Positions 1 through 8,260 of a DNA stretch of 34,587 bases are shown piece by piece; position 1 is the stretch's first letter; every line of letters starts with the position of its first letter. Made by a program: the position numbers and the translations under genes. The stretch is from the NCBI GenBank assembly GCA_030525875.1, contig JAUNDV010000022.1, positions 1 to 34,587 on the forward strand. The letters run 5' to 3'. This DNA is from Eubacteriales bacterium. GTDB lineage: Bacteria; Bacillota; Clostridia; Lachnospirales; Lachnospiraceae. A model generated the notes under the pieces. The model saw nothing but the letters and a program-made list of their open reading frames with translations, did not search any database and was not told the DNA's origin.

Positions 1-570
1 AAATCGAGCTTTGATGAGGTCATCTAGTTTCTGAAGCTCTTTATGTCGCATTTTTATAATGCCATACACCAAATCAAGTTGATCACATATAGCAATCTGA
101 TTTGTCATATCAGTATCAATCACTTCATAACGAGATACATAATCATCTGTTTTAAGATTATGAAGTCCTGTAGTCTTATTTTCAAATGGTCTAGTGCCAC
201 CTTTTCTATAATTTGAAAAGAGCGAATAAAATACATATCTTGGATACCAGACCGTTTGATTCTTAATTCTTAGCAAACCGGTAAAATTATTGAATAGATA
301 TGTATTTTCTGGACCATCAAAGTAAACCACACGCCCTACCGGTTGTTTATCACTACCACCAGATTTTTCAATAATGATATCTCCTTTACGAAGATATTTG
401 TCTTCAATTTTCTTTTTTGTAATAGTTCTAGTTACCAAATTACTATAATCAATTACTCCCTCATTTGTGAAATTAGTCGTTCTGAGTACGGGTATACCAT
501 TACCCATTTCATCATCAGTCCCCCATTCACCTGAAAGAGCTTTCCCTGTGATATCCATTAGTTTTACCAT
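1..570 (-). CDS. hsdS: Type I restriction-modification specificity subunit HsdS (partial, runs off left edge)
   Basis: The minus strand is open for exactly 190 codons from an ATG at 570 to the window edge, so only the N-terminal part is visible. HsdS supplies the target-recognition domains that give a type I enzyme its sequence specificity. The visible part looks like a first recognition domain (an IPVLRTTNF segment, then GDIIIEKSGGS and TGLHNLKTDDY) followed by the start of the conserved helical spacer, which reads KLDDLIKARF at the edge. An AGGGATG ribosome site lies just before the start. An ATG inside that site is in another frame and stops at once. It begins 24 bases after hsdM stops, so the two are co-transcribed. 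The second recognition domain and any hsdR lie outside the window. The family call is firm; the DNA target cannot be read from sequence. Confidence 0.88.
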   Translation of the reverse strand, partial: MVKLMDITGKALSGEWGTDDEMGNGIPVLRTTNFTNEGVIDYSNLVTRTITKKKIEDKYLRKGDIIIEKSGGSDKQPVGRVVYFDGPENTYLFNNFTGLLRIKNQTVWYPRYVFYSLFSNYRKGGTRPFENKTTGLHNLKTDDYVSRYEVIDTDMTNQIAICDQLDLVYGIIKMRHKELQKLDDLIKARF

Positions 571-594
571 TTGTTCATCCCTATAAATCCGAAT

Positions 595-2094
595 TTATAA
601 TTCCAATAAAGCCTGAAGTTCATCCATCTCCTCAGCTATCTTCATTTCTAGTTCTCTTAATTCTGTCATTATTTCAAGTGTTGAAGGATACTCTACAGGT
701 ATATAATCTATTTCCTTATATTTATTTATACTAAGATCATAGTCATTTTCCCTTATTTCATCTACTGGTACAAAGAAACTCTGCTCTGTACGTTTACGAT
801 TTTCTTCTGCCTCAAGATTATGAAATCTTGATACAATATCAGGGATATCATTTTCATTTACAGGAGATCTCTTATCATCAAGACTTAATCCATCCGCCTT
901 CATATCATAAAACCAAACTTTGTCAGTTCCGCCATGACCTGTCTTTGTGAACACAAGAACAGCTGTAGAAACTCCTGCATATGGCTTAAAGACTCCGGAT
1001 GGCATTGATATAACTGCTTCTAATCTGTTTCCATCAATTATCTCTTTGCGTATAGATTTATGAGCATTTGAAGATCCAAATAATACTCCATCAGGTACAA
1101 TACAGGCACATCTTCCTCCTGTTTTTAGCATTCGAAGAAATAAAGTTAAGAATAACAGTTCAGTTTTCTTTGTTTTACATACTTTTAACAAATCTGTACT
1201 TACTATATCGTAATCCAGACTACCCTTAAACGGCGGGTTAGCTAAAATAAGAGAATATTTTTCTTTATCCGGATTCTGATCTGATAAACTGTCTCTATAC
1301 TCGATTGACGGATTATCAATTCCGTGTGTCATCATATTCATCGCACCGATACGAAGCATGGTCCTGTCCATATCATATCCATGAAACATGTTGTTCATAT
1401 AATGCGCCTTATTTTTAGTGTTAAATAACTCTTTTAACTTATTGTCCTTTAGGTACTTACTTACTTCAACAAGAAATCCTGATGTACCACATGCTGGATC
1501 ACATACGACATCATCAACCTTTGGATCCATCATATCAACTATCATACGAATAATATGTCTTGGAGTTCTGAACTGCCCATTTCTTCCTGCAGAGGATAAT
1601 TTTGAAAGCATATATTCATATAAATCACCTCTGACATCTGCTGATTTCAGCTGAGTTATGTGTTCATACATTTCATCCATTGATGTTACAACCTTATCTA
1701 AAAGTAATGCTGTAGGCAATTTAAATATTGCATCATCCATGTATTTTGAATATGCGCTTTCTTTATTTCCATGCAGATTCTTAATAAATGGAAATACATT
1801 TTCCTGCATATTGCTGTACATCTTTGCTGCTGGAAAATCATGGAAAACGCTCCACTTTAAATAACTTCCGTCTATTATTCTATCTCCAATCTGCACTTCA
1901 TTTTTGAAAATACTGTTGTGAGGGATTCCGAGCATAATTGCTTCTTTTGCATGTCTATTATCCATCTCGTCTAAATCATGAATAAACATAAGATATGTCA
2001 TCTGCTCTATTACATCAAGTGGATTCGACAGTCCACCTGCAGCAAATATATCCCATAAACTATCTATTTTATTTTTTAACTCGCCTGTTATCAT
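595..2094 (-). CDS. hsdM: Type I restriction-modification DNA adenine methyltransferase HsdM
   Basis: 499 residues, the usual size for HsdM. It uses S-adenosylmethionine to methylate adenine and forms the HsdM2-HsdS core. The N-terminal helical domain (about 1-150) contains the family-typical LSNPLDVIEQMTYLMFI stretch. Motif I, DPACGTSG, is at about 199-206 and catalytic motif IV, NPPF, at 286-289, so the enzyme looks intact. The C-terminal part carries a helical tail that packs on HsdS. It lies directly upstream of hsdS. No hsdR is seen between hsdM and the toxin-antitoxin pair, so the nuclease gene is either beyond the left edge or absent. The start has only a modest ribosome site (GGAG about 13 bases upstream). 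Confidence 0.95.
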   Translation of the reverse strand: MITGELKNKIDSLWDIFAAGGLSNPLDVIEQMTYLMFIHDLDEMDNRHAKEAIMLGIPHNSIFKNEVQIGDRIIDGSYLKWSVFHDFPAAKMYSNMQENVFPFIKNLHGNKESAYSKYMDDAIFKLPTALLLDKVVTSMDEMYEHITQLKSADVRGDLYEYMLSKLSSAGRNGQFRTPRHIIRMIVDMMDPKVDDVVCDPACGTSGFLVEVSKYLKDNKLKELFNTKNKAHYMNNMFHGYDMDRTMLRIGAMNMMTHGIDNPSIEYRDSLSDQNPDKEKYSLILANPPFKGSLDYDIVSTDLLKVCKTKKTELLFLTLFLRMLKTGGRCACIVPDGVLFGSSNAHKSIRKEIIDGNRLEAVISMPSGVFKPYAGVSTAVLVFTKTGHGGTDKVWFYDMKADGLSLDDKRSPVNENDIPDIVSRFHNLEAEENRKRTEQSFFVPVDEIRENDYDLSINKYKEIDYIPVEYPSTLEIMTELRELEMKIAEEMDELQALLEL

Positions 2095-2287
2095 ATATGC
2101 TCTATTCTCCAGTTTTTTGTTGTATTAATGATATTATCTGCAAATCACGGTATATAAAGGTTTTAAGCGGTTTTTATTGCTAATTTTTCGCTAACCGTTC
2201 AGAAGCTTTTTTATAATTATCCGTTACTTTTGAGTTCCAGAATCTCATCTGTGTAAGCATTTAATGCCTTGCATATCTCAGCATTTC
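2095..2287 (-). other. Intergenic stretch with a possible HTH-regulator remnant
   Basis: Between the antitoxin stop and hsdM. On the minus strand, directly after the antitoxin stop, one frame reads NAEICKALNAYTDEILELK and then stops. This resembles the last helix of Cro/CI-type regulators (xICKALNxxxDEIL) but has no start codon and no HTH core. It is best read as a decayed gene end or chance. The rest is AT-rich leader for hsdM; no convincing promoter could be fixed. Confidence 0.3.
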
Positions 2288-2578
2288 TTATTCAGCAGGA
2301 TTCATTGGAACAACTGCTAATGTTTTCCCCAATGGGGCTAACAATTTTATTAAAGTGTCAATTTGAGGGCTTATATTTCCCTTTTCAATTCTCGCAATAG
2401 CCGTCTGCTTGACTCCGCTTAATTCCTCGAGCTTCCTTTGGCTTATTCCTTGATCTTTTCTAGCTTTAATTATTTCACCAATAAGTGCAACTCTCAAATT
2501 ACTTTCTGCTATTTCTTCAGGAGTAAAGAGTTCAGCTCTTACTTCATCCCATGATCTACCAACTGCACTATTATTCAT
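2288..2578 (-). CDS. HigA-like antitoxin, XRE-family HTH protein
   Basis: 96 residues. The Cro/CI helix-turn-helix covers about 33-87, with the recognition region [21 protein letters not shown], followed by [18 protein letters not shown], which is typical of HigA/RelB-type antitoxins paired with Gp49-like toxins. It would neutralise the upstream toxin and repress the shared promoter. Its start overlaps the toxin end by 8 bases, and its ribosome site (AAGGGG) lies inside the toxin gene, so translation is coupled. Toxin-before-antitoxin order is the higBA arrangement. Pair identity is well supported; the exact sub-family is not. Confidence 0.85.
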   Translation of the reverse strand: MNNSAVGRSWDEVRAELFTPEEIAESNLRVALIGEIIKARKDQGISQRKLEELSGVKQTAIARIEKGNISPQIDTLIKLLAPLGKTLAVVPMNPAE

Positions 2579-2933
2579 TTTCCATACCCCTTTCCAAAAA
2601 ATCAGCCAAATATTTCTTTGCCTTTTCGATTTCTTTTTTTGGTGTCTTCTGTGTTTTCTTTGTAAAATGACTTAGTAAAACAAAATTATTTCCTATCCAG
2701 GCAGCAAACAAAATTCTATTTCTTATAGGTCTAAGTTCCCATATATCTCCATCTAAATGCTTGATATATGGTTCTCCTGCCTGAGTTCCATACTGCTTTA
2801 AAATTTCAATATAGTCATTTATTTTATTTAGATTTATTCTTGCATCTTTACTGTTTTTCTTGGCAAGTTCAAGCATATACTCATAAACTGGTTCTTTTCC
2901 TTCTTTGTCCCTATAAAAAACTATTTCATACAT
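2571..2933 (-). CDS. HigB-like toxin, phage Gp49-like / RelE superfamily
   Basis: 120 residues with the Gp49-like (HigB-type) pattern: an N-terminal [14 protein letters not shown], a middle helix, then [23 protein letters not shown] and [22 protein letters not shown], where the conserved Arg/Lys and the LL-HxFxKKTQKTP block characterise the family. Members are mostly ribosome-dependent mRNA interferases acting in the cytoplasm. It is the first gene of a two-gene operon. An AGGTG ribosome site lies 8 bases before the ATG. Activity is inferred from family only. Confidence 0.87.
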   Translation of the reverse strand: MYEIVFYRDKEGKEPVYEYMLELAKKNSKDARINLNKINDYIEILKQYGTQAGEPYIKHLDGDIWELRPIRNRILFAAWIGNNFVLLSHFTKKTQKTPKKEIEKAKKYLADFLERGMENE

Positions 2934-2954
2934 CTTGTTTCACCTAATCATTTG

Positions 2955-2990
2955 TAACTATATGATAACATTTTTGTTATCATCATTCAA
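2955..2990 (-). promoter_or_regulatory. Promoter and likely autoregulatory operator of the toxin-antitoxin operon
   Basis: On the minus strand TTGAAT (2985-2990) and TATCAT (2962-2967) stand 17 bases apart, a plausible sigma-A pair. A perfect inverted repeat, ATGATAAC at 2962-2969 and GTTATCAT at 2976-2983 with a 6-base spacer, covers the -10 box and spacer, so a protein bound there would block transcription. It is inferred to be the antitoxin's operator. Confidence 0.6.
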
Positions 2991-3072
2991 TACCTTTTTC
3001 GCTTTCACTCAGTATCATATCCTGAGTTTCGATAAAAATCGTACCATCACTTTTTCGATGTACACATTCCAT
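2983..3072 (-). pseudogene. Possible small ORF or gene remnant upstream of the toxin
   Basis: A 29-codon frame begins MECVHRKSDGTIFIETQ and ends SEKGIE, with its stop inside the toxin promoter. The frame stays open upstream of the ATG for about 13 more codons. No ribosome site and no recognised family. Composition looks protein-like, but it is too short to call. A decayed neighbour of the defence island is the likeliest reading. Confidence 0.2.
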
Positions 3073-3166
3073 GTTAGAAATAAGATATGCATAAGCACTT
3101 TTTATAATATGTAATTATAGTATAATTTTCCATTTATCTCCACCACTGTCATAACTTAGTTTTCTG

Positions 3167-3205
3167 ATAAAAAAATAGAGAATACTGAAATTAATCAGTA
3201 CTCTC
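3167..3205 (-). terminator. Rho-independent terminator of the hrcA-grpE-dnaK-dnaJ operon
   Basis: An 11-base-pair stem (3178-3188 with 3195-3205, one G-U pair, 6-base loop) is followed on the minus strand by TATTTTTTTAT. It lies about 40 bases after the dnaJ stop. Confidence 0.85.
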
Positions 3206-3243
3206 CGAAAATATATCTTATATTTTATTTTATATATTATATA

Positions 3244-4368
3244 TTATAATTCTTCTCCGCTTGCCTTGGCAAACTCTTTAAGTTTCTTCTTCTGCTCCTT
3301 ATCAAGTGTAGTAGGAACCTGAACTACAAGAGTAACATAATGGTCTCCTCTTGCATTCTTATTATTGATAAATGGAACTCCCTTTCCTCTCAGGCGTACC
3401 TTTGTATTGGTCGCTGTTCCCGGCTTAACCTCATATTCCACTGCACCATCAACTGTATTGATACGAAGTGTTCCACCAAGTGCCATCTTTGCAAATGAAA
3501 CTGGAACTGTTGAGAAAATAGTTGTATTCTGTCTCTTAAAAATAGGATGAGGTGTAACTGCAACTTCTACCAGGAGATCACCTCTAGGTCCTCCATTAAT
3601 TCCTGGCTCTCCAGCTCCTGAAAGCTTAACAGCCTGTCCATCATCTATTCCTGCTGGAATATTAACCTTGAATCGCTTCTTGGTCTGAATATATCCTGTA
3701 CCATAACAGTCAGGACATTTTTCTTTAATTATAGTTCCCTTACCCTGACAGTCAGGACAGGTTGTCACTGTCTGTACCTGTCCAAAGAAAGGATTGTTCT
3801 GTGTTACAGTAATCTTACCTCTTCCCTTGCATCGTTCACAGGTTTCAGGAGAAGTTCCTGCCTTTGCTCCTGTTCCATTACAGCTAGAGCAGGTATCCTT
3901 GTAATTAACTTCTATTTCCTTTTCACATCCAAAAACAGCTTCTTCAAATGTAAGTCTTACTCTGGCACGAATGCTCTGACCTCTCTGAGGAGCATTTGCT
4001 GAAGCTCCTCCAAAACCGCTTGAGTAATATGATCTTCCACCGAAGCCACCACCAAACAGATCTGAGAAAATATCGCTGAAATCCATTCCACCAAAATCAA
4101 AACCACCAAATCCTGATGCCTGACCAGCTGATGAATTAGGATCGAATGCGGCATGACCATATCTGTCATAAGCCTCTCTCTTCTTAGGATCTGAGAGAAC
4201 AGCATAAGCCTCTCCTGCCTCCTTGAATTTCTCTTCAGCTTCTTTATCTCCAGGATTTGAATCTGGATGATATTTTTTAGCAAGCTGTCTGTATGCTTTT
4301 TTTATTGCTGCATCATCGGCATTTTTATCAACACCGAGAACCTCGTAATAGTCACGCTTTTGTGCCAT
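3244..4368 (-). CDS. dnaJ: Chaperone protein DnaJ (Hsp40)
   Basis: 374 residues from the ATG at 4368; a TTG two codons earlier is less likely because GAGAG is well spaced only for the ATG. It delivers substrates to DnaK and stimulates its ATPase in the cytoplasm. Domains in order: J domain 1-70 with the HPD tripeptide at 34-36; a Gly/Phe region 80-125; the zinc domain with four intact CxxCxGxG repeats at about 160-167, 177-184, 204-211 and 218-225; then the C-terminal substrate-binding barrels. This is the full type I (DnaJ/DnaJA) architecture. It is the last gene of the heat-shock operon, 99 bases after dnaK, and that gap holds a GC-rich hairpin. Confidence 0.98.
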   Translation of the reverse strand: MAQKRDYYEVLGVDKNADDAAIKKAYRQLAKKYHPDSNPGDKEAEEKFKEAGEAYAVLSDPKKREAYDRYGHAAFDPNSSAGQASGFGGFDFGGMDFSDIFSDLFGGGFGGRSYYSSGFGGASANAPQRGQSIRARVRLTFEEAVFGCEKEIEVNYKDTCSSCNGTGAKAGTSPETCERCKGRGKITVTQNNPFFGQVQTVTTCPDCQGKGTIIKEKCPDCYGTGYIQTKKRFKVNIPAGIDDGQAVKLSGAGEPGINGGPRGDLLVEVAVTPHPIFKRQNTTIFSTVPVSFAKMALGGTLRINTVDGAVEYEVKPGTATNTKVRLRGKGVPFINNKNARGDHYVTLVVQVPTTLDKEQKKKLKEFAKASGEEL

Positions 4369-4430
4369 AATCAATCTCTCAATCTATAATAATTTTTATA
4401 TTATCTATGGTTCTGCCATAACAGACTTCT

Positions 4431-4452
4431 AGCGGGGCATATATACCCCGCT
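4431..4452 (-). promoter_or_regulatory. GC-rich hairpin between dnaK and dnaJ
   Basis: Perfect 7-base-pair stem (AGCGGGG with CCCCGCT) around an 8-base AT loop, 15 bases after the dnaK stop. No T-run follows on the minus strand, so it is not a full terminator. It is more likely an mRNA-stabilising or processing element that sets dnaK above dnaJ. Confidence 0.55.
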
Positions 4453-4467
4453 CAAGCCTTTTATAGA

Positions 4468-6330
4468 TTATACCTCTTTGTAATCTCCGTCAACTACATT
4501 ATCATCATGTGGAGCTTCTCCAGCACCCTGATTCATATCAGGAGCTGCACCGCCCTGTGCCTGCTGGGCCTGCTCATACATCTTTGTAAATACCGACTGG
4601 GATGAATTCATGAGCTTTTCCTTAAGTCCTTTGAGCTTATCTATCTGCTCTGGTGTAGGAACTGCATCTGCTGGGATTTCCTTAAGCGCATCCTTAAGTG
4701 CATCTATATCAGCCTGAACTGCTGTTCTGTCACTCTCAGATACCTTATCTCCAACTTCCTTAAGTGCCTTCTCTGTCTGGAATACGATTGAGTCAGCCTC
4801 ATTTCTAGCATCGATTCCTTCCTTCTTGCGCTTATCCTCTGCCTCAAACTGCTGTGCTTCACGTACAGCCTTATCTATATCATCCTGTGACATATTAGAA
4901 CCTGAAGTAATTGTAATATGCTGTTCCTTGCCAGTTCCAAGATCCTTTGCTGATACATTAACGATACCGTTGGCATCGATATCGAACTTAACCTCGATCT
5001 GAGGGATTCCTCTTGGAGCAGGAGCAATTCCATCAAGTCTGAACTGTCCAAGTGTCTTATTGTCCTTTGCAAACTCACGCTCACCCTGTACTACATGAAT
5101 GTCAACTGCTGTCTGGTTATCAGCTGCTGTTGAGAATACCTGCTGGGCTGTTGTAGGAATAGTTGTATTTCTCTTAATGAGAGGTGTAGCTACTCCTCCA
5201 AGTGTCTCAATACTAAGTGTAAGAGGTGTTACATCAAGAAGAAGAACATCGCCTGCACCTGCATCTCCTGCAAGCTTTCCACCCTGTACTGCAGCACCGA
5301 TAGCTACGCACTCATCTGGGTTAAGTGTCTTAGAAGCTTCCTTACCTGTAAGCTTCTTAACCTCTTCCTGTGCACAGATCATACGTGTTGATCCACCTAC
5401 AAGAAGTACCTTTCCAAGATCTGCATTTACTACGCCTGCATCTCTCATAGCATTCTGTACAGGAATTGCTGTACGTGCTGTAAGCTCTGATGTAAGTTCG
5501 TCAAACTTAGCTCTTGTAAGATTCATATCAAGATGCTTTGGTCCTTCCTGAGTAGCTGTAATGAATGGGAGGTTGATATTTGTTGTAGTAGCTGCTGAAA
5601 GTTCCTTCTTAGCCTTCTCTGCTGCTTCCTTTAATCTCTGCATAGCCATCTTATCAGAAGAAAGGTCTATTCCCTCTGCCTTCTTGAACTCACTTACAAG
5701 ATAGTTCATAACAGCATTATCATAATCATCTCCACCAAGATGAGTATCTCCATTTGTAGCCATAACCTCTACAACACCATCTCCGATGTCAATGATAGAT
5801 ACATCAAATGTACCACCACCGAGGTCATAAACCATAACCTTCTGCTCCTTCTCATCCTCAAGTCCATATGAAAGAGCTGCTGCTGTAGGCTCATTGATAA
5901 TACGCTTTACATCAAGTCCGGCAATTCTTCCGGCATCCTTTGTTGCCTGACGCTGAGCATCATTGAAGTATGCAGGAACTGTAATAACAGCCTCTGTTAC
6001 CTTCTCACCAAGGTAGCTCTCAGCATCTGCCTTAAGCTTCTGAAGAATCATTGCTGATATTTCCTGTGGTGTATAGCTCTTATCATCTATTGTTACCTTA
6101 TAATCTGATCCCATATATCTCTTGATTGATGAGATAGTTCTGTCTGGGTTTGTAATAGCCTGTCTCTTTGCAGGATCTCCTACAAGTCTCTCTCCTGTCT
6201 TTGTGAATGCAACTACTGATGGAGTTGTTCTCTGTCCCTCTGCATTAGGGATAACTGTTGGTTTTCCACCTTCCATAACTGCAACGCAGCTGTTTGTTGT
6301 ACCTAAGTCAATTCCAATAATCTTACTCAT
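4468..6330 (-). CDS. dnaK: Chaperone protein DnaK (Hsp70)
   Basis: 620 residues, the usual length. It is an ATP-driven chaperone that binds exposed hydrophobic segments and works with DnaJ and GrpE in the cytoplasm. The nucleotide-binding domain opens with [19 protein letters not shown] (phosphate-1 loop) and contains [25 protein letters not shown] and a LLVGGSTRM segment; the linker is [16 protein letters not shown]. The substrate-binding domain and helical lid follow, ending in a Gln/Ala-rich stretch and the acidic tail DGDYKEV. A strong AAGGAGG ribosome site precedes the ATG. It lies 59 bases after grpE and is regulated by HrcA through the CIRCE operator upstream of hrcA. Confidence 0.99.
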   Translation of the reverse strand: MSKIIGIDLGTTNSCVAVMEGGKPTVIPNAEGQRTTPSVVAFTKTGERLVGDPAKRQAITNPDRTISSIKRYMGSDYKVTIDDKSYTPQEISAMILQKLKADAESYLGEKVTEAVITVPAYFNDAQRQATKDAGRIAGLDVKRIINEPTAAALSYGLEDEKEQKVMVYDLGGGTFDVSIIDIGDGVVEVMATNGDTHLGGDDYDNAVMNYLVSEFKKAEGIDLSSDKMAMQRLKEAAEKAKKELSAATTTNINLPFITATQEGPKHLDMNLTRAKFDELTSELTARTAIPVQNAMRDAGVVNADLGKVLLVGGSTRMICAQEEVKKLTGKEASKTLNPDECVAIGAAVQGGKLAGDAGAGDVLLLDVTPLTLSIETLGGVATPLIKRNTTIPTTAQQVFSTAADNQTAVDIHVVQGEREFAKDNKTLGQFRLDGIAPAPRGIPQIEVKFDIDANGIVNVSAKDLGTGKEQHITITSGSNMSQDDIDKAVREAQQFEAEDKRKKEGIDARNEADSIVFQTEKALKEVGDKVSESDRTAVQADIDALKDALKEIPADAVPTPEQIDKLKGLKEKLMNSSQSVFTKMYEQAQQAQGGAAPDMNQGAGEAPHDDNVVDGDYKEV

Positions 6331-6389
6331 TTTCTTTTCCTCCTTGGAAATCTATCAAAAATTAAAATGTATTTATGTTAAAACCTTAA

Positions 6390-7061
6390 TTAGTTTGCTA
6401 CCTTTACCATCGAATATCTAAGTACCTTGTCCCTGAACATATAACCCTTCTGGAACTCTTCTACTACGATATTCTCTCCTACAGTATCATCCTCTATATG
6501 CATAACTGCATTGTGAAGATTTGCATCAAATTCCTTTCCCACAGCTTCTATTGGCTCTGTTCCAAGTTCCTTAAGCGTATCTAAGGTTGAACGGTATATC
6601 TTCTCCATTCCTTCAACATAGCTGCTTCCCTTTAATTCCTCTGGAACACTTGCAAGTGCTCTTTCAAAATTGTCTACTATATTAAGCACCTTAACGAGTA
6701 CAGCTCTCTCTCCTTCAGCATACATTCCTGCTTTTTCTGTTTCTGTACGCTTTCTAAAATTGTCAAACTCTGCAAAGAGACGTTTGTACTTATCTGTAAG
6801 CTCATCTATCTTTTCGTCTTTTTTATCTTTCTTTAAGCTAGCCTTTTCTTCAGTATCTTCTGCACTCCCAGCACCTGTCCCAGCATCTTTTTTTTCATCT
6901 GCTGGCTCAGCATTTTCAGCAGTGGCTTCTTCAGGACTTATTGATTTATCTTCTGAAAATATCTCCTCAGAACGATTATTGCCTTCATTTACTTCCTGCT
7001 GCCCGCTAAATATATCCTGTGTCTCTTCCATCATTTCTTCTATATTCTTATCTTCTGACAT
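6390..7061 (-). CDS. grpE: Nucleotide exchange factor GrpE
   Basis: Two ATG codons stand in tandem (7064 and 7061). AAGGAG is 6 bases from the second and only 3 from the first, so the second is preferred (223 residues). GrpE dimers release ADP from DnaK. The N-terminal 80 residues are acidic and low in complexity. A long coiled coil follows from about 80 (KIDELTDKYKRLFAEFDNF, then RKRTETEK), and the C-terminal beta head carries HNAVMHIEDD, GYMFRDKVLRYSMVKV. The acidic N-terminal extension is longer than in many GrpE proteins, which is common in Clostridia. It sits 15 bases after hrcA. Confidence 0.97.
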   Translation of the reverse strand: MSEDKNIEEMMEETQDIFSGQQEVNEGNNRSEEIFSEDKSISPEEATAENAEPADEKKDAGTGAGSAEDTEEKASLKKDKKDEKIDELTDKYKRLFAEFDNFRKRTETEKAGMYAEGERAVLVKVLNIVDNFERALASVPEELKGSSYVEGMEKIYRSTLDTLKELGTEPIEAVGKEFDANLHNAVMHIEDDTVGENIVVEEFQKGYMFRDKVLRYSMVKVAN

Positions 7062-7076
7062 CATCTGCTCCTTTAT

Positions 7077-8120
7077 TCATTCCTTTTTAAAAGCCTGATC
7101 AAGCTGATTCATCAAGTTCTGCATAGTAGAAAGAACCTTCTCATAATCCATTCGCTTTGGACCTATAACTCCGATAACACCTCTTAATCCATCACCTATT
7201 TCATAATTAGCTGTTACAAGAGAACAATCCTGCATGTTCTGAATCGGTCCCTCTCCTCCAATATAAACCTGAAGTGCATTGGCATTGTCTTCATCGCCTT
7301 CGCTGAGACTTGTTACGGTACTTACAAGCTTCTTAAGCTGATCCTTTTCCTCAAATGCTGAGATAAGCTCACTCGCCTTATCAATTTCAGCAAGCTCTGG
7401 ATATTTGAAAATATTTGTCGCTCCTGAAGTAAATATTTCTCTTTCTTCCTCAGCTTCAAGCATCTCGGCAACCGCATCAAGTACAGCCTTCACTGTTGAT
7501 GAATGTTCACCTGCTTTAAGCATTATATCCGAAACAACTCTGGTTGAAATCTCAGTAAAACTTAATCCGCTAAGATGATTATTAAGCATAACAGTAAGAT
7601 TTAGTACTGTTTCATAATCCAGATCTTCATCTATACTGATAACCTCATTTTTTATGATATTGCCCTCAAGTACGAGTATAAGCAACAGTTTCTTTTCTGA
7701 TGGAACACTAAGCTGAAGATATTTAATCTTATTCTCTGAAAGTGAAGGTCCACTTATAAGAGCAGCATAATTTGTATCCACTGCAAGAAGCTTAACCAGA
7801 TTCTTAAGAAGCATCTCAAGCTTATCCACTCTCTTTATCATGAGACCAGTTACTTCGTTAACCTTTCTCTCATTGTCCTGCATAATGCTGTCTACATAAA
7901 ATCTGTAACCCTTATCTGAAGGAATTCTTCCGGCAGATGTATGTGGCTGTAAAATATATCCCATTTCTTCGAGATCGCTCATCTCATTTCTTATAGTGGC
8001 TGAACTTAAATTCAATCCACTATACTTTGAAATGGTTCTTGATCCTACAGGCTCACCGGTTTCGAGATAGTTCTTGATAATTGTTTTTAAAATAATTATT
8101 TTTCTGTTATCGAGTTCCAT
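7077..8120 (-). CDS. hrcA: Heat-inducible transcription repressor HrcA
   Basis: 347 residues, full length. It is a cytoplasmic repressor that binds the CIRCE operator and needs GroEL to stay active. The N-terminal winged helix contains GEPVGSRTISKYSGLNLSSA, then TIRNEMSDLEEMGYI and the HTSAGRIPSDKGYRFYVD block that identifies the family. The GAF-like middle and the C-terminal GVIGVIGPKRMDYEKVLS signature are present. It is the first gene of the heat-shock operon and sits just after its own operator, so it represses itself together with grpE, dnaK and dnaJ. Confidence 0.98.
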   Translation of the reverse strand: MELDNRKIIILKTIIKNYLETGEPVGSRTISKYSGLNLSSATIRNEMSDLEEMGYILQPHTSAGRIPSDKGYRFYVDSIMQDNERKVNEVTGLMIKRVDKLEMLLKNLVKLLAVDTNYAALISGPSLSENKIKYLQLSVPSEKKLLLILVLEGNIIKNEVISIDEDLDYETVLNLTVMLNNHLSGLSFTEISTRVVSDIMLKAGEHSSTVKAVLDAVAEMLEAEEEREIFTSGATNIFKYPELAEIDKASELISAFEEKDQLKKLVSTVTSLSEGDEDNANALQVYIGGEGPIQNMQDCSLVTANYEIGDGLRGVIGVIGPKRMDYEKVLSTMQNLMNQLDQAFKKE

Positions 8121-8154
8121 CCTCTCACCCGCCTTCCTTTTCTCTCTTTTTATG

Positions 8155-8181
8155 TTAGCACTCTGTGTCTTTGATTGCTAA
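8155..8181. promoter_or_regulatory. CIRCE operator (HrcA binding site)
   Basis: TTAGCACTC at 8155-8163, a 9-base spacer, then GATTGCTAA at 8173-8181. The known consensus is TTAGCACTC-N9-GAGTGCTAA, so this has exact spacing and one mismatch in one arm. It spans the probable transcription start and lies 35 bases upstream of hrcA. Confidence 0.95.
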
Positions 8182-8188
8182 CACAGAT

Positions 8189-8217
8189 ATAATATAATAC
8201 CGCCTGACAAATGTCAA
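8189..8217 (-). promoter_or_regulatory. Sigma-A promoter of the hrcA operon
   Basis: On the minus strand a consensus TTGACA (8212-8217) and TATTAT (8189-8194) are separated by exactly 17 bases. The predicted start falls at the edge of the CIRCE operator. Confidence 0.88.
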
Positions 8218-8222
8218 GCGGT
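8199..8222 (-). terminator. Hairpin after hemW that also contains the hrcA -35 box
   Basis: An imperfect dyad, ACCGC-TGACA against TGTCA-GCGGT with one internal mismatch, lies about 40 bases after the hemW stop and is followed on the minus strand by an AT-rich run (TATTATATTATAT). It could terminate hemW transcripts. The hrcA -35 hexamer lies inside it. Confidence 0.5.
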
Positions 8223-8260
8223 ATGCCATCAAAATATATAAACTTTATATAAACAATATT

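Larger units (their letters stand above)
2934..3243. other. 310-base intergenic region between the toxin operon and dnaJ
   Basis: Holds, from left, the toxin promoter with its dyad, the possible 29-codon remnant, an AT-rich stretch without visible features (about 3073-3165), and the terminator of the dnaK-dnaJ operon (3167-3205). The last 40 bases before the dnaJ stop are almost pure A/T. This is the boundary between the accessory island and the conserved chromosome. Confidence 0.6.

Noticed and set aside
343-534. Plus-strand 63-codon frame at the left edge
   Set aside because: Antisense to hsdS, no ribosome site.
5099-5551. 150-codon frame opposite dnaK
   Set aside because: Antisense to a conserved gene, Ser/Val/Ala-rich composition from reverse-reading, no ribosome site.
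6670-7098. Ser/Phe-rich frame opposite grpE
   Set aside because: Shadow of the acidic, low-complexity GrpE N-terminus.
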